NCBI GenBank assembly: GCA_020216985.1
Contig: JAIWOH010000138.1
Location: forward strand, 1-10,000
Direction of reading: 5' to 3'
DNA from: Nitrospira sp.
GTDB lineage: Bacteria; Nitrospirota; Nitrospiria; Nitrospirales; Nitrospiraceae
DNA length: 10,000 nucleotides
The translations under genes and the position numbers were made by a program. This document shows, piece after piece, positions 1 to 7,381 of the stretch. Positions within the stretch are counted from its first letter, which is position 1; each line of letters starts with the position of its first letter. A model generated the notes under the pieces. It had not been told where the DNA came from and did no database searches. It worked only from the letters and a program-made list of their open reading frames with translations.

Positions 1-480
1 GAGGGGAGGAGGAAACCGACGGCTGCCGAAGAGATCCGCAAGTTCTTGCTGCGACAGTCCCAGCCGCCCCATGCCGGTTTCTACTTTGAGATGAATCGGA
101 TACGGTACTGGAAACGACGAGGCCGCCTTTGCCAGAACCGGTAACACCGCGATGTCGCTCACGACGGGGGTAAGCCGGTGAGCCAAAAGGTCTCCGACCT
201 GTTCGTGGAACAGAGGACCGAGCACGACGATCGACTGAGTGATGCCGGCATGACGCAGGATGAGGCCTTCTTCGATCGAGACGACGGCGACATGGGACAC
301 GCCGTGACGTATCAGCGTCCTGGCCGTTTCCACCGCGCCGTGCCCGTAAGCGTCGGCTTTGATTACCGCCATCATGCTGCAACCGGAAGGGAGACGATTC
401 CGGAATTGAGTCAGATTGTGGGTCAGGGCGGTCAGATCGACGGTTGCGGAGGTTGGGAGAAATGTCGAAGGAGTGGGCAC
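1..480 (-). CDS. alr: Alanine racemase, N-terminal part (cut by the window edge)
   Basis: A PLP-dependent cytoplasmic enzyme that interconverts L- and D-alanine, supplying D-Ala for peptidoglycan. The first 160 codons are present, against about 360-390 for the family; the C-terminal part lies beyond position 1. The fold-type III PLP-binding motif AVIKADAYGHG is at residues 38-48, with K41 as the expected Schiff-base lysine. The conserved KVETGMGRLG segment comes later, and its Arg is the residue that contacts the PLP ring region in known racemases. The start is GTG at 480: the frame is closed upstream by the frr stop at 508-510, and no other common start codon lies between. No clear Shine-Dalgarno site precedes it, so translation may be coupled to frr, which ends 27 bases upstream in the same frame. 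Identification is firm; the start is fairly firm. Confidence 0.93.
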   Translation of the reverse strand, partial: MPTPSTFLPTSATVDLTALTHNLTQFRNRLPSGCSMMAVIKADAYGHGAVETARTLIRHGVSHVAVVSIEEGLILRHAGITQSIVVLGPLFHEQVGDLLAHRLTPVVSDIAVLPVLAKAASSFPVPYPIHLKVETGMGRLGLSQQELADLFGSRRFPPPL

Positions 481-507
481 GCGTGAAAGAAGCCGGAAAT
501 CCGAAGG

Positions 508-1071
508 TCAGACTTCCATGATCTCCTGTTCCTTTTTTTTGATGATTTCGTCGATTCTGTGGACGAACTGATCAGTGATCTTTTGCGTTTCTTGTTCGGC
601 CTTGCGCAGCTCGTCCTCGGTCAGCTTGGCATCTTTCTGAAGCTTCTTCAATTCTTCGTTGGCATCGCGCCGAAAACCGCGGATGTGCACCTTCGTGTCC
701 TCCCCGTGTTTTTTACAGATCTTGGTCAGTTCTTTTCGGCGTTCTTCTGTGAGGGGAGGAAGAGGGACGCGGATGATCTTTCCGTCATTGGACGGCGTGA
801 CACCCAATCCTGAAGTAGCCAAGGCCTTTTCGATTTCTTTAATCAGATTCGGCTCCCAGGGCTGAATGGTGAGCAATCGCGCCTCCGGCGTCGAAATGTT
901 GGCGACCTGTTTTAACGGGGTCATGGTGCCGTAATAGTCGACTCTGATGCCGTCAAGGAGCGCTACGGAAGCTCGACCGGTTCTGAGGCCGGAAAGATCC
1001 CGCTTCAAATGCTCAATGGCCTGCTCCATCTGGTGGGTGAGTTTTTGGTGAACGGGTATTGCGCCTGACAT
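508..1071 (-). CDS. frr: Ribosome recycling factor
   Basis: RRF acts with EF-G to split the post-termination ribosome in the cytoplasm. The predicted protein has 187 residues; E. coli RRF has 185. Family hallmarks are RTGRAS at residues 30-35, RVPLPPLTEERRKEL at 101-115 and RRDAN at 134-138. The charged helical ends match the long three-helix domain I. I chose ATG at 1071 because a GGAG Shine-Dalgarno lies 7 bases upstream and the distance to RTGRAS then matches E. coli. An in-frame TTG at 1095, overlapping the pyrH stop, would add eight residues and is the alternative. It is the fourth gene of the rpsB-tsf-pyrH-frr cluster and is followed by alr rather than the more usual uppS/cdsA. An eight-A run (533-540) lies within its last codons. 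Confidence 0.96.
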   Translation of the reverse strand: MSGAIPVHQKLTHQMEQAIEHLKRDLSGLRTGRASVALLDGIRVDYYGTMTPLKQVANISTPEARLLTIQPWEPNLIKEIEKALATSGLGVTPSNDGKIIRVPLPPLTEERRKELTKICKKHGEDTKVHIRGFRRDANEELKKLQKDAKLTEDELRKAEQETQKITDQFVHRIDEIIKKKEQEIMEV

Positions 1072-1091
1072 CGTGAGGCTCCGCGATGAAG

Positions 1092-1817
1092 TCAACGATT
1101 GCTCGGCGTGACCAGCGTGCCGATCGGTTCGCCCATGGCCACGCGCCGGAAATTGCCCTTCACTTTGAGATTGAAAACGATCAACGGCAGATGGTTATCC
1201 ATGCAGAGACTGATTGCCGTTGCGTCCATGACCTTGAGATTTTGATTCAAAATTGAAAGGAACGGGATTTCCGAATACTTTTGCGCCCTCGGATTCTTGA
1301 CGGGGTCGTCATCGTAAATGCCGTCGACTTTGGTGCCTTTCATGATGACTTGGGCGCCGATTTCCATGGCGCGGAGAGCGGCGGCGGTGTCGGTCGAAAA
1401 GTACGGATTGCCCGTGCCTCCCGCGAAAATGACCACTCGATGTTTTTCCAAATGTCGGATGGCTCGCCGGCGGATGTAGCCCTCCGCCAGTTGCCGCATT
1501 TCAATCGCGGATTGCACGCGTGTCATAATGCCGGCGCGCTCCAAAGCATTCTGTAAGGCCAAGGCGTTGAGCACCGTGGCGAGCATACCCATGTAATCGG
1601 CTGAGGCGCGCTCCATCCCCGACGCACTAGCGGCGATTCCTCTGAAAATGTTCCCGCCTCCGATCACAAGGGCCACTTGGACGCCGAGCTCGACAACGGA
1701 CTTGATTTCTTCGGCCAGGCTTTCAAGAACGGAGGGCTGGATTCCATAACCTTGCTCGCCGGCCAGCATCTCGCCGCTGACCTTGAGAAGAAGACGATGG
1801 TATTTGGCTTCGCTCAT
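1092..1817 (-). CDS. pyrH: UMP kinase (uridylate kinase)
   Basis: Bacterial hexameric UMP kinase of the amino-acid-kinase fold. It phosphorylates UMP to UDP with ATP and is the committed step toward UTP and CTP. The predicted 241 residues equal the E. coli length. Motifs in order: [10 protein letters not shown] with the phosphate-binding K12, GGGNIFRG at 53-60, [13 protein letters not shown] at 70-82, [14 protein letters not shown] at 137-150 and [10 protein letters not shown] at 163-172. The ATG start overlaps the tsf stop as ATGA (1814-1817), the classic sign of translational coupling; a GAGG lies inside the end of tsf, close to the start. The stop is 20 bases upstream of the chosen frr start. 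The gene sits in its standard position between tsf and frr. Confidence 0.97.
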   Translation of the reverse strand: MSEAKYHRLLLKVSGEMLAGEQGYGIQPSVLESLAEEIKSVVELGVQVALVIGGGNIFRGIAASASGMERASADYMGMLATVLNALALQNALERAGIMTRVQSAIEMRQLAEGYIRRRAIRHLEKHRVVIFAGGTGNPYFSTDTAAALRAMEIGAQVIMKGTKVDGIYDDDPVKNPRAQKYSEIPFLSILNQNLKVMDATAISLCMDNHLPLIVFNLKVKGNFRRVAMGEPIGTLVTPSNR

Positions 1818-2410
1818 GCCTCGCCCAGTTGATAACGGACGAATCGTCGGATGTTAATGTTCTCTCCGATTTTTGCGATCTTTTGTGCCAGGAGCTCCTT
1901 GATGGTGATAGCAGGGTCTTTAATGAAGGCTTGCTCCAGTAAGCAGGATTCCTGATAGAATTTTTCAAGCTTTCCCTCGACGATTTTCGGCCAAGCGGCG
2001 GGCGGTTTTCCCATCTCTTTCGCTTGTCCCTCGTAAATCGTCCGTTCCTTTTCGATGAGATCCTTGGGGATATCCTCTCGTCTCACGTACAGCGGTTTGG
2101 CCGCCGCGACCTGGAGCGCAAGATCGTTGACGAAGGTTTTGAACTCGTCGTTGCGCGCGACAAAGTCCGTTTCGCAATTGACTTCGATCAATACCCCGAT
2201 TTTCCCCCCCATGTGGATATACGCGTGCACAAGGCCTTGGTTTGTCTCGCGCCCGGATTTTTTCGCCGCCGCCGCCAGACCTTTTTGTCGCAGATAGTCG
2301 ACGGCCTTCTCGATATCGTTGCCGTTTTCAGCCAAAGCCTTCTGGCAATCCAGAATGCCGGCGCCGGTTTTTTCACGGAGCTCTTTGACCAACTGACTTG
2401 ATCCTGCCAT
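1814..2410 (-). CDS. tsf: Elongation factor Ts (short form)
   Basis: Guanine-nucleotide exchange factor that releases GDP from EF-Tu. The predicted 198 residues contrast with 283 in E. coli and resemble the short Thermus-type EF-Ts, which has one core subdomain where the E. coli protein has two. An N-terminal UBA-like domain (about residues 5-42, with [13 protein letters not shown]) is followed by the core, where [13 protein letters not shown] at 78-90 carries the TDFV segment that inserts into EF-Tu. The C-terminal [12 protein letters not shown] is also typical. An AAGGA precedes the ATG at slightly long spacing. The gene lies 66 bases downstream of rpsB and overlaps pyrH by four bases. The shortness is a known lineage-dependent variant and does not indicate truncation. 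Confidence 0.97.
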   Translation of the reverse strand: MAGSSQLVKELREKTGAGILDCQKALAENGNDIEKAVDYLRQKGLAAAAKKSGRETNQGLVHAYIHMGGKIGVLIEVNCETDFVARNDEFKTFVNDLALQVAAAKPLYVRREDIPKDLIEKERTIYEGQAKEMGKPPAAWPKIVEGKLEKFYQESCLLEQAFIKDPAITIKELLAQKIAKIGENINIRRFVRYQLGEA

Positions 2411-2476
2411 AGTCCGTCATCCTTTTTGTGGTCGTTCTGCTGAAATCAGGTGGAGCACAATGAATGGGTTGTCCGT

Positions 2477-3250
2477 CTACGATGCCGGAACGCTCTCAAG
2501 ACGGACCGTTTGTTTCTTCTCGCCAGCCTCCGGCACGGCTTGAAACTCCGCCTCGTCTCGTTGGGCTTTAAGATGGGCGCCTTCGATGCAGGCATCGGCG
2601 ATTTTTGAGGTAATGAGCTTGATGGAGCGGATGGCATCGTCGTTGCCGGGGATCGGGTAGGCGATGTCGTCCGGATCGCAATTGCTGTCGAGAATCGCAA
2701 TCACGGGAATGTCCAGCCGCACGGCTTCTTGGACGGCGATCCGTTCGATTCTGGTATCAAGCACGAAGATGGCTCCTGGCAGCGAGCGCATGTTTCTGAT
2801 GCCTGAGAGGTATTTTTGCAACTTGGCGACGTTCTTCTGCATCAAGAGAATTTCTTTCTTTTTGAGGCCGTGCTCGGCGGGATTTTCCAGGATGGTCTCC
2901 AGTTTTTTCATTTTGTCGATGCTGCGACGGATGGTCTGAAAATTCGTCAGCATCCCTCCCAGCCAACGTTGGTTGACGAAGAACGCGTTGGCCCGCTTGG
3001 CCTCTTCTTCGAGGATTTCGGCGGCCTGCCGTTTGGTTCCGATGAACAAGATCGATTCGCCGGACGCCACCGTGTCGCGGACGAACGCGTAGGCTTGGTT
3101 GAGGCGATCAAGGGTCTGTTGCAGGTCAATGATGTAGATTCCATTCCGCTCGCCGAAGAGAAATTTTTTCATCTTCGGATTCCAGCGATTCGTCTGATGG
3201 CCGAAGTGCACTCCGGCTTCCAATAACTCCTTGATCGTCACCACTCCCAT
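2477..3250 (-). CDS. rpsB: 30S ribosomal protein S2
   Basis: Small-subunit ribosomal protein S2, which joins late in 30S assembly. The predicted protein has 257 residues, normal for the family. Signatures are [15 protein letters not shown] at 13-27, [11 protein letters not shown] at 36-46, RWLGGMLTN at 95-103 and the C-terminal [14 protein letters not shown] at 193-206. The last 25 or so residues are a variable charged tail. I chose ATG at 3250 because a near-perfect GGGAGGTG Shine-Dalgarno lies five bases before it; the ATG at 3268 would give six extra residues with no ribosome site. The gene heads the rpsB-tsf-pyrH-frr cluster and has a hairpin-rich leader, consistent with feedback control by S2 as known in E. 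coli, though that is only inference here. Confidence 0.97.
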   Translation of the reverse strand: MGVVTIKELLEAGVHFGHQTNRWNPKMKKFLFGERNGIYIIDLQQTLDRLNQAYAFVRDTVASGESILFIGTKRQAAEILEEEAKRANAFFVNQRWLGGMLTNFQTIRRSIDKMKKLETILENPAEHGLKKKEILLMQKNVAKLQKYLSGIRNMRSLPGAIFVLDTRIERIAVQEAVRLDIPVIAILDSNCDPDDIAYPIPGNDDAIRSIKLITSKIADACIEGAHLKAQRDEAEFQAVPEAGEKKQTVRLESVPAS

Positions 3251-3280
3251 GCGTTCACCTCCCTTCAAGGCTTGCAGAGC

Positions 3281-3340
3281 GCCCGTGAAACGGGCGAGGG
3301 GAGCAGCCCCTTAGTCTCAAGCCGAGCAGCGCGTACGCTG
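3281..3340 (-). promoter_or_regulatory. rpsB leader with three tandem hairpins
   Basis: Three perfect five-base-pair stems occur in a row in the RNA upstream of rpsB. In RNA order they are CAGCG/CGCTG with loop UACG (3340-3327), AGGGG/CCCCT with a five-base loop (3311-3297) and GCCCG/CGGGC with a five-base loop (3295-3281). The last ends about 20 bases before the Shine-Dalgarno. No U-run follows any stem, so they are unlikely to be terminators. S2 is known to repress its own mRNA in E. coli through a structured leader. A similar role here is inferred from position and structure only. Confidence 0.4.
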
Positions 3341-3365
3341 ATGTTGAATTTGAAAAAGTACGGTC

Positions 3366-3395
3366 TCTATCCTGATGGATGAGACAGGTTGACAA
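3366..3395 (-). promoter_or_regulatory. Possible rpsB operon promoter
   Basis: TTGTCA (3395-3390) could serve as a -35 box, with GATAGA (3371-3366) as a weak -10 box 18 bases downstream. It lies downstream of the argJ terminator and ahead of the hairpin leader, where a promoter for the ribosomal cluster is expected. The -10 match is poor, so the exact site is uncertain. Confidence 0.3.
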
Positions 3396-3402
3396 GTTGT
3401 CA
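3390..3402. repeat. Perfect palindrome TGACAA-G-TTGTCA, possible operator
   Basis: Two six-base arms pair perfectly around one central base. The palindrome covers the proposed rpsB -35 box, a position where a bound dimeric repressor would block transcription. No regulator can be named from the sequence. Confidence 0.4.
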
Positions 3403-3489
3403 TCCGTAAAGCGGAGGCACGCTACCATAGTCGCTGAGCATTTTCAAGCGGTTGAGAGAACCTGGTTCCATGTCTCGATCGCATCAACA

Positions 3490-3516
3490 TAAAAATGGGA
3501 CAAACCTAAGTTTGTC
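3490..3516 (-). terminator. Intrinsic terminator after argJ
   Basis: On the minus strand a seven-base-pair stem GACAAAC/GTTTGTC with loop TTAG (3516-3499) is followed, after CCA, by five T (3495-3491). It lies about 60 bases beyond the argJ stop and separates argC-argJ from the rpsB cluster. The stem is AT-containing and the U-run is offset by three bases, so it may be only moderately strong. Confidence 0.65.
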
Positions 3517-3576
3517 AGCGTAAGCCAGACAAGGAGCAAGAGAAGAACATTCGAAGCGCCGGCCTCATTGGAGCCA

Positions 3577-4785
3577 TCATGATCGGTAGCTGGCGTTGAT
3601 GCGGATGTATTCGTAAGAAAGATCGGTCGTCCACATGTGTGCGCGGGCCTTCCCCTGCCCAAGGTCGATTGAGATGGTAAACTCGCGTTGTTTGAAGACC
3701 CTGGCGATTTTTCGCTCGGCGTCAAGACCGGTCCCTGTTCCCTTTCTGACCATGACGACGTCGCCGAAACAAACCGTGACTTTATTCGGATCAATCAGGG
3801 CACCTGATCGGCCGATTGCCGCCATGACGCGCCCCCAATTGGCGTCTTCTCCGAACAGAGCGGTTTTGACAAGGTTGGACGTCGCGACGGTGGAGGCCAC
3901 CCGTTTGGCCGCGGCTTCGGTTTTCGCGCCACTCACCGCGATCTTGACGACTTTGGTCACTCCTTCACCGTCTCGGCATATGGCGAGCGCGAGTCGTTCG
4001 GAGGCTTCGCGCAACATTTGCTCGAACGCACGATAGTGGCGAGTACCTTCTCGGATCGGCCGGTTTCGAGCCATGCCGTTGGCCAGGCACAGGACCATGT
4101 CGTTGGTGCTGGTGTCGCCGTCCACAGTGATACAGTTGAAGGATCGATTGACCGCCGACGTCAGAGCCCGTTGGAGCGTCGCCGGTTCGATGGCCGCATC
4201 GGTGGTGAGAAAGGCCAACATGGTGGCCATGTTGGGATGGATCATGCCGGAGCCTTTGGCGATCCCGCCGATCGTGATGACCGTTCCGTTCACTCTGCCA
4301 CGGAGAACGACGGTCTTCGGTCTCAAATCGGTCGTCAGAATTGCACAGGCGGCCTGCTTTCCTCCGCGGGGACTGAGTCGAGCGATCAGAGTCGGGACGT
4401 GGCTGATGATCCGGTCGATAGGCAGGGGACGGCCGATCACGCCGGTCGAACCGACAAACACCTGGTGGGTGGGGATAGAAAGGGCTTGTGCGACCGTCGA
4501 GGCCATGGCTTTTGCCGCGACAAGTCCATCCGGTCCCGTGCAGGCGTTGGCGTTTCCGCTGTTCACGATGATCGCGCGACCTTGACGGCGGCCAAGGTGC
4601 AGACGGTTGAGTCGTACGGGAGCGGCCTGAACGCGGTTTTTTGTGAAGACGCCGGCGATCGGTCCGGCGACCTCTGAAACGATGAGGGCGAGGTCGGGAA
4701 TGCCGGCCTTCTTGATTCCGCAATGGAGGCCGGTTGCTTGAAAACCCGTGGGCGCCGTCACGCCCTGTGCGCGATCGTTTTTCAC
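3577..4785 (-). CDS. argJ: Ornithine acetyltransferase / glutamate N-acetyltransferase
   Basis: ArgJ transfers the acetyl group from N-acetylornithine to glutamate, which closes the acetyl-recycling arginine pathway; some members also use acetyl-CoA as donor. The predicted protein has 402 residues, normal for the family. It is a self-cleaving N-terminal-nucleophile enzyme: HPNMATML at 183-190 places the cut between A187 and T188, with T188 as nucleophile of the beta chain. Other signatures are FTKNRVQAAPV at 47-57, NSGNANACTG at 75-84, STGVIG at 113-118 (oxyanion region) and IRINASYRS at the C-terminus. The start is GTG at 4785 with only a weak GGA upstream. It lies 40 bases downstream of argC and is probably co-transcribed with it. 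Whether it is mono- or bifunctional cannot be told from sequence alone. Confidence 0.96.
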   Translation of the reverse strand: MKNDRAQGVTAPTGFQATGLHCGIKKAGIPDLALIVSEVAGPIAGVFTKNRVQAAPVRLNRLHLGRRQGRAIIVNSGNANACTGPDGLVAAKAMASTVAQALSIPTHQVFVGSTGVIGRPLPIDRIISHVPTLIARLSPRGGKQAACAILTTDLRPKTVVLRGRVNGTVITIGGIAKGSGMIHPNMATMLAFLTTDAAIEPATLQRALTSAVNRSFNCITVDGDTSTNDMVLCLANGMARNRPIREGTRHYRAFEQMLREASERLALAICRDGEGVTKVVKIAVSGAKTEAAAKRVASTVATSNLVKTALFGEDANWGRVMAAIGRSGALIDPNKVTVCFGDVVMVRKGTGTGLDAERKIARVFKQREFTISIDLGQGKARAHMWTTDLSYEYIRINASYRS

Positions 4786-4825
4786 TGTATGTTTCCGGAG
4801 AGAAAGAGGTGGAGACCGGTGAATA

Positions 4826-5878
4826 TCATGGATAGCTGCTCGGTGCGGTCAACCCGCTGTCTTCGGGAAGCCCCATCATCACATTCATCGCTTGGATAGC
4901 CTGACCGGCCGCACCCTTGACAAGATTGTCAACGGCCGCGACCGTCACGACCCACCCGGTCCTGGCGTCCAGATACACGCCGATGTCGCAAAAGTTTGAA
5001 CCTTTGAGATAACGAGGATTGGGGACAATGTCGCCAAACAACCGGACGAACCGCTCTCCTTTATAAAAGTCCGCATAGAGGGCCCGGAGTTCCTCGATCG
5101 TGGTCGGGCGCATCAGCTTACAGTAAGCCGTGCTCAGGATTCCTCGATTCATGGGTACCAAATGGGGGGTGAAGGTGACCGTCACCTGTCCCGGCGATCC
5201 GAGGATTCCCGCAAGCTCCTGTTCAATTTCAGGGACGTGGCGATGGGTTCCGATCTTGTAGGGTTCGAGCGATTCATGGGCTTCCGGGAAATGATAGGGT
5301 AACGCCGGGCTTCGCCCCGCGCCGGAAATGCCGGATTTGGCGTCGATGACGATTGTATCCGGTTGGATGACGCCTTGGGAGACCAGAGGCGCCAACTGAA
5401 GAATCGCGGCCGTAGGATAGCAGCCGGGAGAGGCGACCAGTTTTGTCTTGGCAATGGCATGTCGATGGAGTTCCGGTAAGCCGTAGACGGCCTTCTTTAA
5501 TAAATCTGAATGCTTGTGTGGCGTTTGGTACCAGGATTCGTAAGCGGCGGCATTCTTGAGGCGGTAATCGGCGCTCAGATCAACGACAAAGAGACCCGCC
5601 CTCACACAGGAAGCGACCGGTTCCTGTGATTTGGTATGGGGGAGGGCCAAAAAAACGGCGTCAGCTCGTTCGGCCAGCGCCTCGGGTGCCAGCGATTCAA
5701 AACGATGATCGATAATGCCCGTCAGGCTGGGGAAGACCGAGGCGACCGGTTGGCCGACCGATTTCTCCGACGTTACGGCGGTGATTTCGTAATGGGGATG
5801 GGCGGCGGCAAGCCGAACGAGCTCGGCTCCCGCATAACCGCTGGCACCTGCAATAGCGACTCGGAATTTCTTGGGCAT
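4826..5878 (-). CDS. argC: N-acetyl-gamma-glutamyl-phosphate reductase
   Basis: NADPH-dependent reductase of the third step of arginine synthesis, making N-acetylglutamate semialdehyde. The predicted 350 residues match the long (type 1) ArgC. The N-terminal dinucleotide-binding loop is GASGYAGAEL at 11-20, the conserved LSADYRL is at 101-107, and the active-site cysteine C153 lies in SPGCYPTA at 150-157. SGISGAGR is at 182-189, and GTHRHVPEIEQ at 210-220 contains the conserved histidines. The ATG at 5878 has an AGAGGT Shine-Dalgarno about seven bases upstream. The gene starts just downstream of the rpsI terminator and precedes argJ by 40 bases, so the two form a short arginine operon. No convincing promoter or ARG-box-like site is visible in the 55-base gap ahead of it. 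Confidence 0.97.
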   Translation of the reverse strand: MPKKFRVAIAGASGYAGAELVRLAAAHPHYEITAVTSEKSVGQPVASVFPSLTGIIDHRFESLAPEALAERADAVFLALPHTKSQEPVASCVRAGLFVVDLSADYRLKNAAAYESWYQTPHKHSDLLKKAVYGLPELHRHAIAKTKLVASPGCYPTAAILQLAPLVSQGVIQPDTIVIDAKSGISGAGRSPALPYHFPEAHESLEPYKIGTHRHVPEIEQELAGILGSPGQVTVTFTPHLVPMNRGILSTAYCKLMRPTTIEELRALYADFYKGERFVRLFGDIVPNPRYLKGSNFCDIGVYLDARTGWVVTVAAVDNLVKGAAGQAIQAMNVMMGLPEDSGLTAPSSYP

Positions 5879-5933
5879 GAGTCTTACCTCTATTCGTATT
5901 CGAATTGAGGAACGGAGCGGTATGGAGGAGAGA

Positions 5934-5965
5934 TAAAAAACGGGAAGGCCTTAAACCTTCCCGTT
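5934..5965 (-). terminator. Strong intrinsic terminator after rpsI
   Basis: A ten-base-pair perfect stem (5939-5948 with 5956-5965, core CGGGAAGG/CCTTCCCG) closes a seven-base loop and runs directly into six T on the minus strand (5940-5935). It lies 25 bases beyond the rpsI stop and ends the rplM-rpsI transcript before argC. Confidence 0.9.
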
Positions 5966-5989
5966 CCAGAGAACCGGCACCTCCTGACA

Positions 5990-6382
5990 TTACCGTTTTG
6001 AGTATTGGAATCGCTTGCGGGCGCCTTTCTGACCGTACTTTTTTCGCTCTTTGACGCGCGAGTCTCTCATGAGGAGTCCTTCCTTCTTGAGAGGGGGGCG
6101 GGCAGACGGATTCATGGCGACGAGCGCTCTCGCGATGGCATGCCGAAGCGCCCCGGCTTGCCCTGCCGGTCCGCCGCCGTATACGGTCGCGTTGATCGAG
6201 CACTTGCCAAGAAGCCCGGCTAACTCAAGCGGCAGTTGAATGATTTGCCGTAAGGTGAGACGGGGAAAAGCTTGCTCCAGCGGTTTTTCATTAACCGTGA
6301 TTTCACCGGCGGTCCCGCTCACCCACGCCCTCGCGACCGCGCATTTTCTGCGACCCGTTGCATAGTGTGGTACCACTGCCAT
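5990..6382 (-). CDS. rpsI: 30S ribosomal protein S9
   Basis: Small-subunit protein S9, whose C-terminal tail reaches toward the P-site tRNA. The predicted protein has 130 residues, the usual length. The N-terminal ATGRRKCAVARAW fits the family, the signature GGGPAGQAGALRHAIARAL is at 69-87, and the basic tail KKYGQKGARKRFQYSKR ends in the near-invariant SKR. The ATG has an AAGGAG Shine-Dalgarno about nine bases upstream. It lies 42 bases downstream of rplM, the conserved rplM-rpsI pair, and is the last gene before the strong terminator. Confidence 0.98.
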   Translation of the reverse strand: MAVVPHYATGRRKCAVARAWVSGTAGEITVNEKPLEQAFPRLTLRQIIQLPLELAGLLGKCSINATVYGGGPAGQAGALRHAIARALVAMNPSARPPLKKEGLLMRDSRVKERKKYGQKGARKRFQYSKR

Positions 6383-6424
6383 GAGAGTTGTCTCCTTCCG
6401 TCTGTCCTGTAGCGTGATTGTTCT

Positions 6425-6850
6425 TTATAAAGAGATCGGTTCCGGCTGTTGTGCATGATGTGGGTGATCCGGGCCGGTGTAGACCCGGAGTTTCCTGGCC
6501 ATGCCGTTTCCAAGCGGGTTTTTGGGAAGCATTCCCTCAATAGCTTGAACCAGCAGTTGCGAAGGGTCTTTTCGAAACAGATGTTCGGCCGAGGCGGTCT
6601 TAAGGCCGCCTGGGTAGCCTGTGTGGCGGCGGTACAGCTTGGTTTTCATCTTGTTGCCGGTCAATTGAATCTTTTCCGCATTCACGATAATGACGTGGTC
6701 TCCCATGTCGACATGGGGGGTGAATGTGGAGCGGTGTTTTCCTCTTAGGAGGGCTGCGACTCGGGCGGCGAGCCGTCCCAGGGTTTTCCCTTCTGCATTC
6801 ACCAGATACCACGTATGCCGCACGTTGGCCGGTTTTTCAAAGTAGGTCAT
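6425..6850 (-). CDS. rplM: 50S ribosomal protein L13
   Basis: Large-subunit protein L13, an early assembly protein. The predicted protein has 141 residues, matching the family norm. Signatures are WYLVNAEGKTLGRLAARVA at 14-32, HVDMGDHVIIVNAEKI at 46-61, YRRHTGYPGGLK at 73-84, GMLPKNPLG at 106-114 and YTGPDHPHHAQQP at 124-136. I chose ATG at 6850 because a GAGGAG Shine-Dalgarno lies seven bases before it and the product then begins as L13 normally does. A longer frame to 6937 would run into the preceding gene. It starts 38 bases after the second bifunctional-nuclease gene with no terminator between, so co-transcription with that pair is likely. Confidence 0.97.
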   Translation of the reverse strand: MTYFEKPANVRHTWYLVNAEGKTLGRLAARVAALLRGKHRSTFTPHVDMGDHVIIVNAEKIQLTGNKMKTKLYRRHTGYPGGLKTASAEHLFRKDPSQLLVQAIEGMLPKNPLGNGMARKLRVYTGPDHPHHAQQPEPISL

Positions 6851-6888
6851 TGCGTGTCTCCTCGCTCTCATTTCTCCAAAACGACAAG

Positions 6889-7377
6889 TTAGACTTCCTG
6901 CGTTCCGAAATTTTTCGACTCGACTTTGCTCAACCATGCTTCAAGGTTTTGGCCGCTTCTCCGCTTCCAGACGTCCTGTGTCACGTAGATCGGAGCGTGG
7001 CAACGCAACGCCAACGCGATGGCATCACTCGGCCTTGCGTCAATAGTTCGAGTCACTCCGTGACTTTCGACGTAAACCGTCGCGAAGTAAGTGTTGTTTT
7101 TCACATCCATGATGACCACTTGCGTCACTGTTATGCCGAGATGGTCTCCGAAATTTTTGATCAGGTCGTGGCTCATGGGTCTCGGGGTGACCGAAACGTC
7201 CAACGCCCTCCGGATCGCTTCACCTTCCGATGCCCCGACCCAGATCATGAGATGTTCCGTGGACGCGTCGGTGCGTGAAAGGACAGCGATGCGAGTATCG
7301 GTGGTCGAGTCGTCGACAACACGGTCGACCGACAGTTTGAGCAACGGCTCTGCGGATTCGATCGTCGGTTCAGGCAT
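6889..7377 (-). CDS. Bifunctional nuclease family (DUF151) protein, second copy
   Basis: A member of the BFN/DUF151 family, whose plant founder has DNase and RNase activity; bacterial roles are poorly defined. The predicted protein has 162 residues. Family signatures are MIWVG at 44-48, RPMSHD at 66-71, NTYFA at 95-99 and DARPSDAIALALR at 113-125 followed by API. It aligns along its whole length with its neighbour, so the pair is a tandem duplication, and this copy has an N-terminal extension of about 14 residues. ATG at 7377 lies four bases past the first copy's stop, suggesting coupled translation. A TTG at 7401, with GGAAG just upstream and overlapping the first copy, is an alternative that adds eight residues. 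The activity of this copy is not established. Confidence 0.88.
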   Translation of the reverse strand: MPEPTIESAEPLLKLSVDRVVDDSTTDTRIAVLSRTDASTEHLMIWVGASEGEAIRRALDVSVTPRPMSHDLIKNFGDHLGITVTQVVIMDVKNNTYFATVYVESHGVTRTIDARPSDAIALALRCHAPIYVTQDVWKRRSGQNLEAWLSKVESKNFGTQEV

Positions 7378-7381
7378 GGCC

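Larger units (their letters stand above)
3251..3576. other. argJ-rpsB intergenic region
   Basis: 326 bases with no supported gene. From the argJ side toward rpsB it holds the argJ intrinsic terminator (3490-3516), a perfect 13-base palindrome (3390-3402) overlapping a possible -35 box, a possible -10 box, and a leader with three short hairpins (3281-3340) ending in the rpsB Shine-Dalgarno. A frame running past the argJ end into this region encodes a hydrophobic stretch. It overlaps argJ out of frame and covers the terminator, so I do not call it a gene. Confidence 0.8.

Noticed and set aside
178..486. Plus-strand open frame of 102 codons
   Set aside because: It lies opposite the alr frame, whose minus-strand translation contains unmistakable racemase motifs.
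1814..2410. tsf considered truncated because it is about 85 residues shorter than E. coli EF-Ts
   Set aside because: The length and ends match the known short EF-Ts form of Thermus and other bacteria, with the TDFV segment and C-terminus intact.
3444..3794. Minus-strand open frame with a hydrophobic C-terminal stretch
   Set aside because: Its first part is an out-of-frame reading of the argJ end, its tail covers the argJ terminator, and it has no ribosome site of its own.
3965..4723. Long open frames of 219 and 252 codons overlapping argJ on both strands
   Set aside because: Both are Arg/Gly/Asp-rich shadow frames of a high-GC gene, with no recognisable motif; argJ itself is clear.
5892..5905. 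Inverted repeat ATTCG-TATT-CGAAT before argC, considered as an ARG box
   Set aside because: The half-sites face the wrong way compared with TGAAT...ATTCA arginine boxes, and the AT-rich centre could arise by chance.
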